From Ferrovibrio sp. (GTDB lineage Bacteria > Pseudomonadota > Alphaproteobacteria > Ferrovibrionales > Ferrovibrionaceae): 35,894 nucleotides of DNA. Position 1 is the stretch's first letter. Each line of letters begins with the position of its first letter. The stretch is taken from positions 22,161-58,054 of the forward strand of contig NZ_JANLJJ010000033.1 of NCBI RefSeq assembly GCF_029255545.1, in the 5' to 3' direction. The position numbers and the translations under genes were made by a program. Positions 1 through 7,289 of the stretch are shown here, one piece after another. The notes below the pieces were generated by a model. The model worked only from the letters and a program-made list of their open reading frames with translations, was not told where the DNA came from and made no database searches.

Positions 1-215
1 CGTTCGGCTTGGTCGGCGATGATGCCGTAACGCTCCTGTATCTTGCCGACCAATTGCTCACGCCGACCGTCGATCCAGCTCAGGTCATCGTCGGTCAGTT
101 CGCCCCAGCGTTCCCGGGCCTTGCCAGCAAACTGTTTCCAGTTTCCGGCGACCCGATCCCAGGACGGCAGGGCGGCTTTCACATTCGCTTCGACGCGCTT
201 TGCGGTATTGGCCAT
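1..215 (-). CDS. CsbD-like stress protein, cytoplasmic (3' end outside window)
   Basis: The frame opens with MANTAKRVEANVK at 215 and runs off the left edge after about 71 codons. It shows the CsbD-like pattern: WDRVAGNWKQFAGKARERWG, then LTDDDL, then GRREQLVGKIQERYG. There is no signal peptide, so the product should stay in the cytoplasm. An AAAGGAG ribosome site lies about 9 bases before the ATG. CsbD-family proteins are small, helical and general-stress induced in other bacteria, with no known biochemical activity. The gene follows an exported paralogue (261-548) in the same direction, and the two share most core residues, which suggests tandem duplication. The C-terminus is not visible. 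Confidence 0.9.
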   Translation of the reverse strand, partial: MANTAKRVEANVKAALPSWDRVAGNWKQFAGKARERWGELTDDDLSWIDGRREQLVGKIQERYGIIADQAE

Positions 216-260
216 GATGAATCTCCTTTAAGTCTACAGGCGACGGTAATGCGATTGCCG

Positions 261-548
261 CTATTGCGGCGACTGGGTCTTTTCCCACTCACCGACCTGC
301 TTCTCGGCCTCGTTCTTGGCAACGCCGTAGCGTTCCTGAATCTTGCCGACCAGTTCCTGACGCTTGCCGTTGATCACGGTGATGTCGTTGTCGGTCAGTT
401 TTCCCCAGCGCTGTTTCACCTTGCCGGCAAGCTGGTTCCAATTGCCTTCGATCTGCTCCCAGGCGCCACTGGCGGCGTAAACAGGGGCCAGCGGCACGGC
501 GGCCAGCAGGGCAAGGGCTGAAACGGCGGTGATGGCGATCTTGCGCAT
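261..548 (-). CDS. Exported CsbD-like protein
   Basis: This is a 95-residue protein. Residues 1-25 form a clear Sec signal peptide (MRKIAITAVSALALLA, probable cleavage after VYA). The rest is a CsbD-like domain with WEQIEGNWNQLAGKVKQRWG, LTDNDI and GKRQELVGKIQERYG. A strong AGGAGG ribosome site precedes the ATG. It is closely similar to the neighbouring leaderless copy at 1-215, so the same fold appears to be placed in both the periplasm and the cytoplasm. Its function is unknown; a role in envelope or osmotic stress is inference from the family. CsbD proteins are usually described as cytoplasmic, so the signal peptide is the notable point. Confidence 0.9.
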   Translation of the reverse strand: MRKIAITAVSALALLAAVPLAPVYAASGAWEQIEGNWNQLAGKVKQRWGKLTDNDITVINGKRQELVGKIQERYGVAKNEAEKQVGEWEKTQSPQ

Positions 549-646
549 GTAAAACCTCCTCTTGATGGCGGTGAACGGACGCTGGAGGAAACCCGGCGGT
601 GGCAGGGTTGGTTCCCGAAATAATCCAGGGAATTTTCCTCATGAGC

Positions 647-674
647 GGGGCAAGCCTTTGATTTGGCATGCCCT
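647..674. other. Imperfect hairpin between mazG and the csbD pair
   Basis: GGGCAAGCC (648-656) pairs with GGCATGCCC (665-673) around an 8-base loop, with one A-A mismatch. A G-T pair could extend it at the base. No T-tract follows on either strand, so it is not a textbook intrinsic terminator. It lies about 70-95 bases downstream of mazG and about 100 bases upstream of the exported csbD-like gene. It could be a transcript-stabilising or Rho-associated structure. The remainder of the 193-base gap (549-741) shows no gene. Confidence 0.3.
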
Positions 675-741
675 TCACAGGCCTTCAGAGGTTAGGAATA
701 GCGCCGGCCAGCTGGAATACGGTGGCATGGCTGCCTAAGGA

Positions 742-1584
742 CTAAGGGCTGGCGGTTTTTTCCCGCTTCTTTGCAATATTCCAGGCTTCATCCATGGTCG
801 CCAGGTCGCAACCGGCCAATTCTTTACCTTCAGCGTTTATTATTTGCTCCATCATACTGAAGCGACGCTCAAATTTACGGTTTGCTGCGCGCAGGCAATC
901 TTCCGGATCGAGCTTCAGATGCCGAGCCAAGTTGGCAACAACAAAGAGAAAATCGCCGAACTCCTCATTCATCGCTTCTTGTGTTCCAGATTCGATTTCT
1001 TCTTCAAGCTCTTGTAATTCTTCTTTTATTTTATCAATCACCGGCTGCTTCTCGGGCCAGTCGAATCCCACGCGGGCCGCCCGGTTCTGCAACTTCACGG
1101 CACGCAGCAAAGCCGGCAAGCCGGCGGTGACTCCGGCCAGTACAGGCGAGATACCGTCCGTTCCTGTCTCGACCTTGGCGGCACGTTCGGCTGCCTTGAT
1201 GCTTTCCCAGTTGGCGCTGACTGTTTCAGGCCGGTCGGCCGAAACATCACCGAAAATATGTGGATGCCGCCGCACCATCTTGTCGCTGATTCCAGCTGCA
1301 ACATCGGCAAAACTGAAATGCCCGGCCTCCTCGGCCATCCGGCTGTGGAATACCACCTGCAGCAACAGATCACCCAATTCGTCCTTCAACCCAGCCATAT
1401 CGTTCCGGGCAATGGCATCCTCGACCTCGTAGGCTTCCTCGATGGTATAGGGCGCAATGGTGGTGAAGGTTTGCTCCAGGTCCCATGGGCAGCCACCCTT
1501 GGGGTCGCGCAGCCGGGCCATGATGGCAAGCAGGCGGGACAGGCTGGAGAGATCGGGGGCGGCAGTCATGGCAGGCACCGGCAT
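742..1584 (-). CDS. mazG: Nucleoside triphosphate pyrophosphohydrolase MazG
   Basis: The 280-residue product hydrolyses (d)NTPs to monophosphate and pyrophosphate and is considered a house-cleaning and alarmone-modulating enzyme in the cytoplasm. The family opening GGCPWDLEQTF is at residues 30-40. The metal-binding pattern EExxE...ExxD is seen as E49, E50, E53, E69 and D72. A second MazG-like helical repeat covers about residues 165-260 (KIKEELQELEEE, then NEEFGDFLFVVANLA), as in the two-domain E. coli type. The start is uncertain: neither ATG 1584 nor ATG 1569 has a good ribosome site. It is the fourth gene of a minus-strand run behind the phosphoribosyltransferase, separated by 67 bases. 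Confidence 0.95.
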   Translation of the reverse strand: MPVPAMTAAPDLSSLSRLLAIMARLRDPKGGCPWDLEQTFTTIAPYTIEEAYEVEDAIARNDMAGLKDELGDLLLQVVFHSRMAEEAGHFSFADVAAGISDKMVRRHPHIFGDVSADRPETVSANWESIKAAERAAKVETGTDGISPVLAGVTAGLPALLRAVKLQNRAARVGFDWPEKQPVIDKIKEELQELEEEIESGTQEAMNEEFGDFLFVVANLARHLKLDPEDCLRAANRKFERRFSMMEQIINAEGKELAGCDLATMDEAWNIAKKREKTASP

Positions 1585-1651
1585 GCAGGAAAACGAAGAT
1601 TGCCAAAATGCGGTGCGTTGTTGGCTGGTGCAAGCGGCAGGCGGCCGGGGG

Positions 1652-2305
1652 TTACTGCGGTGGAGTCGGCTGGACAGCAGCTTTCAGAAACTCGACCACC
1701 TGATCATCGGTGAGTTGCGGAAACTCCCGGTAATGCGCCCCAACCGCATAGAAGTCCGGCGGGGTTTCCAGGCAGACGATCCGATCCGCGAGTCCCCTGA
1801 ACTCCTCCAGCGTGGATGATGCCGCGACCGGAATGGCCAGAATGATGGATTTGGGTTGCGCGGCCCGCAGCAGCATCAGGGCAGCCTTGGCGGTGGCTCC
1901 AGTGGCTATACCGTCATCCACAACTATCACCGTGCGGCCTTTCACCTCGGGATGTGGCTGGCCGATATCATATCGTTTGCGGCGCCGCTCAATTTCGGCC
2001 AGTTCGCGTTGGGCGGCAGTCCGCAGATAGTCGTCATCGACATGCAGGCTGTCGGCCACTTCACGATTCACCACCAGGCGCGGCTTCTGGCCGTCGGCAA
2101 CGGCGGCAACAGCCAGTTCGCCATGGTGTGGCGCGCCGATCTTGCGCACCAGCAGCAGATCGAGTGGCGCATGCAGGGCGGAGGCTACCTCGGCTGCCAC
2201 CGGTACGCCGCCGCGCGGCAGGGCCAGGATCACCGGCTTGGTGTCCTGCAAGTCCTGCAGCCGCTGGGCCAGACGGCGACCGGCCTCAGTCCTGTCCAGA
2301 AACAT
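1652..2305 (-). CDS. Phosphoribosyltransferase-domain protein
   Basis: This is a 217-residue type I phosphoribosyltransferase fold. The PRPP-binding loop VIVVDDGIATGAT is at residues 126-138, and ALPRGGVPVAAEV near residue 28 is typical of this stand-alone subgroup. The substrate is not known; members are often annotated only as phosphoribosyltransferase and commonly sit next to, or are fused with, a dienelactone-hydrolase-like protein, as here. I chose ATG 2305 (MFLDRTEAGRRLA), where homology-like sequence begins, over an upstream in-frame start at 2353. The chosen start overlaps the end of the hydrolase gene by 20 bases, so translation is probably coupled. Confidence 0.85.
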   Translation of the reverse strand: MFLDRTEAGRRLAQRLQDLQDTKPVILALPRGGVPVAAEVASALHAPLDLLLVRKIGAPHHGELAVAAVADGQKPRLVVNREVADSLHVDDDYLRTAAQRELAEIERRRKRYDIGQPHPEVKGRTVIVVDDGIATGATAKAALMLLRAAQPKSIILAIPVAASSTLEEFRGLADRIVCLETPPDFYAVGAHYREFPQLTDDQVVEFLKAAVQPTPPQ

Positions 2306-2984
2306 CCGCGGCCTCGCTTTGCAATAGGTAATGGCTGAACCAGGTACTGGCATGGCCGATCACCTGCTCCAGCGTACCGGCCTCCTCGAACAGATGGGTG
2401 GCGCCCGGCACGATTTGCAAGGTCGCCTTGCAGCGCATATGTGCCATCGCCTGGCGGTTCAGCGCCAGAACTTCACGGTCGAGCCCCCCGATGATCAGCA
2501 GGGTGGGTGCGGTAACATGCGGCAAGGCCGCCCCGGCCAGATCGGGGCGGCCGCCGCGGCTGACGATGGCCTGGACCGCGCAGTCAGGCTGGGCGGCGGC
2601 GACCAAGGCTGCGGCGGCGCCCGTGCTGGCACCGAAATAACCGATGCGCGGCGCGATCCGTTCCATGCGCCGGCCCAGCCATTCGGTCGCCAGCGTCAGG
2701 CGTTCAGCCAGTAAATCGATATCAAAGACATTATCGCGGCTTGAGGATTCAGCCTCGGTCAGCAGATCGAACAGCAATGTGCCAAATCCAGCCCGTTGCA
2801 AGGCGGCTGCGACATGCTTGTTGCGGGGGCTGTTACGGCTGCTGCCACTGCCATGGGCGAAGACGATAACCGCACGGCACCGCGGCGGCAGCACCAGAAG
2901 GCCTTCCAGCCCGAATGGCGGGATGGCCACAGGCTCTTCCGTATACGGCCCCGATTGCATGTTTCCATGCGTCATGCGTGACAT
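2286..2984 (-). CDS. Alpha/beta hydrolase (dienelactone hydrolase-like)
   Basis: This is a 232-residue soluble serine hydrolase fold. The nucleophile elbow GASTG places Ser120. The likely acid is Asp169 in GGLDRE and the base is His197 in GATHLFEE. The oxyanion region is FAHGSGSSR at residues 42-50. There is no signal peptide. The gene overlaps the downstream phosphoribosyltransferase gene by 20 bases; this hydrolase-phosphoribosyltransferase pairing recurs in bacteria, sometimes as one fused protein, which points to a shared but unassigned job. The substrate cannot be read from the sequence. The start at 2984 has an AGGG-like ribosome site; a second ATG lies three codons on. Confidence 0.85.
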   Translation of the reverse strand: MSRMTHGNMQSGPYTEEPVAIPPFGLEGLLVLPPRCRAVIVFAHGSGSSRNSPRNKHVAAALQRAGFGTLLFDLLTEAESSSRDNVFDIDLLAERLTLATEWLGRRMERIAPRIGYFGASTGAAAALVAAAQPDCAVQAIVSRGGRPDLAGAALPHVTAPTLLIIGGLDREVLALNRQAMAHMRCKATLQIVPGATHLFEEAGTLEQVIGHASTWFSHYLLQSEAADVSGQD

Positions 2985-3048
2985 CCGCCCTGCTGCTTGA
3001 CAGCCCGTTCAATCTAGCCGGCGCAGGGATCTCCCGCGTTGATCTGGA

Positions 3049-4917
3049 TCAGCCCTCGCCGAAGCCCGCACGCATCAGGTCGATCAGCCGGCCGATCCGG
3101 CTGGACAACGAGGCAGGTGGCATTGGGGCCGGCGAGGGCTCGTGAGCAGGCGGGCTGGGCTCCTCCTGCAACGATACGGTGCCGGCTTCGGAACGCTCGA
3201 GCACCAGGTGACGGGTGAAGAATCCATTCTGATCGGAACGGTGCCCAACCGCCAGGATTGTTGCCTCGGGAAGCATTTCGCCCAGCATATGCAATAGAGC
3301 TAGCTGGGATTTTTCATCAAGCCCATCGGTGGCCTGATCAATCAGAATCCAGAGCGGCCGGTGCAACAGAAGGCGAGCAAAGCCTATTCGCTGCAGGTCG
3401 CCAGGACTCAGTGCCTGGCCCCAGTCTGCCTCGGTATCGAGTTGCGGCAGCAGATAATCGAGTCCAACGCGATGAAGCATATCGGTCAGTACGGTATCGC
3501 CACCTTGTGGCGGCGTTACCGGGTACAGCAGCGCATGACGCAAAGTCCCGGGTGGCATGTAGGGGCGTTGCGGCAGCAGGGCCAGTGATTGCGATGGGAC
3601 TTCGATCCGGCCGCGGCCCCAGGGCCAGACGCCAGCCACGGCCTTGCATAGAACCGCGGCTGCATGCTGGTCGCCGGTCAGTAGCACGCGCTCACCCCGC
3701 CGGATCTCAAGTGACAAACCGGCAGAGATAATGCGCTGGTCCGGTTCGGCAATCGTCACGTTCCGGAATCCAAGGGCGGCATCAGAAGTCTTGGCTACGA
3801 CAATCCGCTCGTCTGAGTGTTGATTGGCGCGAATGGCTTCAGCTGCTGACAGGGATTGATCGAGTTCAAGAACGCGTTCGGCCGATGCCTGCAATTCGGC
3901 CAGACGAGGGAAATTGTCGACCGGCCATGACAGTGCTGCGGTTGCCTGCTGGAAAGCCTGGGCCGTCTGCATCAGGCCGCCCAGCGTAATCTCGCCCAGA
4001 AGATAACGCGGCGTGCTGACCAGGACCGGGAATATCGTTGCCAATGTGCTGTAGGCCGAGGTGAACAGGATCAACTGGCGCAGGCCGGTGCTCTGGTTGT
4101 GCCAGGCGGTTGCCACGGGTTTGAATAAGCGCAGCAGCAAGCCGCGCTCTTCGCGTTCACCCTGGGCAACGGCAATGGCTTCGGCATTCTCCCGGCTGCG
4201 GCCAAGGGCATAGCGCAGGTCTGCCTCCACGGTTTGGCGCCAGTCGGCGGCAGAAACCAGTTTGCGGCCGATGAACATCGCCAGGGCCGAACCGACACCG
4301 GAATACAGGAAGGCGAGCCAGACCATATGGCCGGGAATGTCGAACGTGATGCCGTCAATGTGGATTGGCAGGTTCCCCGATAGGCCCCAGAGGATGCCAA
4401 GGAAGCTGATCAGCAACAAAAGGCAGTAGATCAGAGAATGGGCCAGATCGACGGCCGCTTCGGTAGCAATGCGGATATCCTCGGCGATGCGGCCGTCCGG
4501 GTTGCTGTGGTTGCCGGGAGCGATGCTCAACCGATACTGGCGGCCATCATGCATCCACTCGCCGATCAGTTCTTTGGTCAGCCACTCCCGCCATCCGAGC
4601 TGCAGCGCGCGTTTGATATGAAGATGGATCGCATTGACCACCATCATGCCAAGGACGAGGGCAGCAAAGATGATGATCTGCCGTAACGAGCCTTCGGCAG
4701 AGCGGCGCTCCAACGCGTCAAAGAGATCGGCGCTCCAGAGATTGAGGCGGATCGCAAGCACGACCTGTGCAAGATCAAGCAGTACAAGCGCGATGGATAA
4801 CAGCCAGGCAGCCCAGCGCTCTGGTCCATACCAATACGGCATCGCAAGACGCAGGAATCCCCTCGCGGTGCCCATCGCGGATGGGGATTGCCTGATGGAT
4901 TGGGCCTCGGGCTGCAC
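3049..4917 (-). CDS. SbmA/YddA-like ABC half-transporter with degenerate ATP site
   Basis: From the GTG at 4917 (AGGAAA ribosome site) the product is 622 residues; ATG 4875 is the alternative start. The N-terminal ~330 residues form an ABC transmembrane domain of the SbmA/BacA/YddA/ABCD type, and the C-terminal ~200 residues form a nucleotide-binding domain. That domain is abnormal. The Walker A region reads GDQHAAAVL at residues 415-423, so the invariant Gly-Lys-Thr is Ala-Ala-Val. Walker B reads ILIDQATDGLDE, with catalytic Glu replaced by Gln528. The signature is LSPGDLQRIGFARL. The Q-loop (LLPQRPYMPPGTL) and H-loop (AVGHRS) remain. The reading frame is intact and family landmarks such as WPWGRGRI persist, so it looks like a maintained gene with little or no ATPase activity. 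It follows glk closely. Confidence 0.85.
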   Translation of the reverse strand: MQPEAQSIRQSPSAMGTARGFLRLAMPYWYGPERWAAWLLSIALVLLDLAQVVLAIRLNLWSADLFDALERRSAEGSLRQIIIFAALVLGMMVVNAIHLHIKRALQLGWREWLTKELIGEWMHDGRQYRLSIAPGNHSNPDGRIAEDIRIATEAAVDLAHSLIYCLLLLISFLGILWGLSGNLPIHIDGITFDIPGHMVWLAFLYSGVGSALAMFIGRKLVSAADWRQTVEADLRYALGRSRENAEAIAVAQGEREERGLLLRLFKPVATAWHNQSTGLRQLILFTSAYSTLATIFPVLVSTPRYLLGEITLGGLMQTAQAFQQATAALSWPVDNFPRLAELQASAERVLELDQSLSAAEAIRANQHSDERIVVAKTSDAALGFRNVTIAEPDQRIISAGLSLEIRRGERVLLTGDQHAAAVLCKAVAGVWPWGRGRIEVPSQSLALLPQRPYMPPGTLRHALLYPVTPPQGGDTVLTDMLHRVGLDYLLPQLDTEADWGQALSPGDLQRIGFARLLLHRPLWILIDQATDGLDEKSQLALLHMLGEMLPEATILAVGHRSDQNGFFTRHLVLERSEAGTVSLQEEPSPPAHEPSPAPMPPASLSSRIGRLIDLMRAGFGEG

Positions 4918-4927
4918 CTGATGTTTC

Positions 4928-5887
4928 CTACACGGCGTTGCGGTCGACCATGGCCTGCAAACCCAAAATAGCAGATTCTGGATGCAGGACGGCAAAAACC
5001 GGGATGCGTTCGAGTTGTGAGCGGAACCGCCCCTTGGCCTCGAAGCGGGCGCGAAAAGTGGATTTGTCCAGCAGATCAAGCATGCGCGGCACGATACCGC
5101 CGGCCAGATAAAGTCCGCCGCGGGCATCAAAAGCCAGGGCAAGGTCGCCGGCGAAACTGCCGAGCAAAGCGCAGAACATTCCAACTGTCCTGCGGCACAG
5201 ATCGCAGCTGCCATCCTGCGCCGCCGCGAGGATTTCGGCCGCCGGGCGCGAGGCAGCCGGTTGTTTCTCTACTGTCGCCATGGCCTGATGCAGATTCTCT
5301 AGGCCAGGACCTGAGAGCGCGCGCTCGGCCGAGGCATGACCGAATCTCTGGCGCAGCACGGCCAGCACGGCATCCTCGCCAGCATCTTGTCCAGCCAGAG
5401 TCATATGCCCGGCCTCGCTGGCCATGGCATATCCGCCATCGACCGCCGGAAGAAAGGCGCTGACGCCAAGCCCGGTCCCCGGACCACAGGCGGCTTTCGG
5501 TGCTGCATGCTCCGGCGTTCCGCCGCCGAATTGGCGCAAGGCATCGCTGGAGAAGTGCGGCAAGGCCCAGGCGGTAGCGACGAAGTCATTCACCAGCCAG
5601 ACGGCTGACAGGCCGAAACGTTGCTGCAAAGCGGCTGTGTCCAATTGCCAGTCGGCATTTGTCATGACGATGCGGCCGTTTTGCACCGGCCCGGCCACAG
5701 CAAGGGCGATCGCGTCAAGGGCTGGGGCGGTGCTATCATGCAAATGGGCGGTTATCGCCTCATCGATGTCGGCATAAGCGGCGCGGGACAGGGTGGTGAT
5801 CGGCCCGCAATTCTTCCCATCATATACGGCTAAGCGCAGGTTGGTGCCGCCGACATCGCCGAGCAGGATTCTACGGTTTCCGGTCAT
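4928..5887 (-). CDS. glk: Glucokinase
   Basis: The 319-residue cytoplasmic enzyme phosphorylates glucose with ATP to glucose-6-phosphate. The ATP/phosphate motif LLGDVGGTNLRLA is at residues 8-20. Sugar- and catalysis-linked segments LVNDFVATAWALP, GPGTGLGVS and SEAGHM follow in the order of the Glk (proteobacterial, non-ROK) family, and LAGGIVPRM lies near the C-terminus. ATG 5887 overlaps the beta-glucosidase stop in an ATGA junction, so a longer upstream open frame is not the real start. The pairing means glucose released by the glucosidase is phosphorylated by the next protein made. Confidence 0.95.
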   Translation of the reverse strand: MTGNRRILLGDVGGTNLRLAVYDGKNCGPITTLSRAAYADIDEAITAHLHDSTAPALDAIALAVAGPVQNGRIVMTNADWQLDTAALQQRFGLSAVWLVNDFVATAWALPHFSSDALRQFGGGTPEHAAPKAACGPGTGLGVSAFLPAVDGGYAMASEAGHMTLAGQDAGEDAVLAVLRQRFGHASAERALSGPGLENLHQAMATVEKQPAASRPAAEILAAAQDGSCDLCRRTVGMFCALLGSFAGDLALAFDARGGLYLAGGIVPRMLDLLDKSTFRARFEAKGRFRSQLERIPVFAVLHPESAILGLQAMVDRNAV

Positions 5888-7242
5888 GGCTTTCCAGCGG
5901 GCCCGGTAGCGGTTTCGCGGGTGATGCGATCGGCGTACCAGCGGGCGGATGATTTTGGAATGCGACGCAACGTCGGGTAATCGACATAAATCAACCCAAA
6001 ACGATCGCCGTAGCCGGCGCCCCATTCGAAATTGTCGAGCAGCGACCAGACGAAATATCCACGCACATCGGCGCCGGCGGCGATCGCGGTCTGCATGGCC
6101 CCGATATAGGCATTGAGGTAGTTGATGCGATGCTGGTCTTTTACCGCGCCGGTATGATCGAGTTGATCGCGCCCACCGGTTCCATTTTCGGTCACGTAGA
6201 TCGGCAGGTGATAGCGGCGCGAGGCTTCCAGCAGGATGTCACGGAACGCATCCGGATGGACCTGCCAGCCGATCTCGGATTGTGGCGTGCCATCAGGCGG
6301 GCCAGCCCAGGCATAACCAAGCGGTGCGTTTTTGTCGCCACGGGCATAAATCGGGGAATAGTGATTGATTCCTAGCCAGTCGAGCGGCCGACAGATGCGC
6401 GCCATGTCGCCCGGCGCGATCTGCGGCGCCAGTTCATCGGCCAGAATGGTCGGGTAATAACCAAGGATCTGTGGGTCCGGGAAGGCCTGGTTCCAATGCA
6501 TGTGCAGGCGGGCCGCGGCAGCAAGGTCCTCAAGGGCGGCCGAGGCCGGCAGGCAGGGCTGCATATTGTGGATCACGCCGATGCTGGCTCCGGACACGCC
6601 GGCGCGTAGTGCATCCACTGCCTCGCCATGGGCAAGATTGACATGATGGATGGCTTTGCGATGGGCATCAGCATCGACGACGCCGGGTGGCTGCCAGCCA
6701 AGGCCAAAGCCAAAGAGCGCAAAGACACCAGGCTCGTTGAATGTGGCAAACCGCTTCACACGATCGCCATATCGACGCGCCACCAGCGTGGCATAATCGG
6801 CGAACCAGCCGGCAGCATCGCGACTGAGCCAGCCGCCTTCGTCGTCGAGGGCCTGCGGTAGGTCCCAGTGGTACAGGCACAGCCAGGGCTCGATCCCGGC
6901 CGCCAACACGGCATCGATCAGCCGGTCGTAAAATGCTGCGCCGGCTTCATTGAAATGGCCGCGACCATTGGGCAGCAGGCGAGGCCAGGCAACCGAAAAG
7001 CGATAAGCCTGCACTCCCATGTCGCGCATTAATGCGATGTCTTCAGGGAACCGGTGGTAATGATCACAGGCAATGTCACCGGTGTCGCCATTGGCGATGC
7101 GGCCTTTCTGCTGGCAGAAGGTGTCCCATATGCTCGGGCCGCGACCATCGGTCTTGGTCGCCCCTTCAATCTGGTAGGACGACGTGGAAACGCCCCATAT
7201 GAAGCGTTCGGTGGGCAGGAGGGGCGTAGGTAAACGATTCAT
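5884..7242 (-). CDS. GH1 beta-glucosidase
   Basis: The 452-residue enzyme is a glycoside hydrolase family 1 TIM barrel cleaving beta-glucosides (cellobiose-like or plant aryl-glucosides) with retention. The general acid/base is Glu170 in ATFNEPG and the nucleophile is Glu352 in YVTENGTGG. The N-terminal signature FIWGVSTSSYQIEGA and the SLLDNFEWGAGY segment near the C-terminus fit the family, as does the length. There is no signal peptide, so it is probably cytoplasmic and acts on imported glucosides. No sugar transporter other than the degenerate ABC protein lies nearby. It is the first gene of the run, 47 bases from a divergent plus-strand gene. Confidence 0.95.
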   Translation of the reverse strand: MNRLPTPLLPTERFIWGVSTSSYQIEGATKTDGRGPSIWDTFCQQKGRIANGDTGDIACDHYHRFPEDIALMRDMGVQAYRFSVAWPRLLPNGRGHFNEAGAAFYDRLIDAVLAAGIEPWLCLYHWDLPQALDDEGGWLSRDAAGWFADYATLVARRYGDRVKRFATFNEPGVFALFGFGLGWQPPGVVDADAHRKAIHHVNLAHGEAVDALRAGVSGASIGVIHNMQPCLPASAALEDLAAAARLHMHWNQAFPDPQILGYYPTILADELAPQIAPGDMARICRPLDWLGINHYSPIYARGDKNAPLGYAWAGPPDGTPQSEIGWQVHPDAFRDILLEASRRYHLPIYVTENGTGGRDQLDHTGAVKDQHRINYLNAYIGAMQTAIAAGADVRGYFVWSLLDNFEWGAGYGDRFGLIYVDYPTLRRIPKSSARWYADRITRETATGPAGKP

Positions 7243-7289
7243 GTTTTCAGGCCTTCTGCACAGCCCCTGCTTTCGGCTAGGGTGACGTT

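Noticed and set aside
4918-5214. N-terminal extension of the ABC transporter to 721 residues
   Set aside because: The extra 99 codons lie within glk in another frame and have low-complexity Ala/Cys/Ser content unlike a transporter leader.
5888-6025. N-terminal extension of glucokinase
   Set aside because: It overlaps the beta-glucosidase C-terminus; the ATGA start at 5887 gives the canonical N-terminus.
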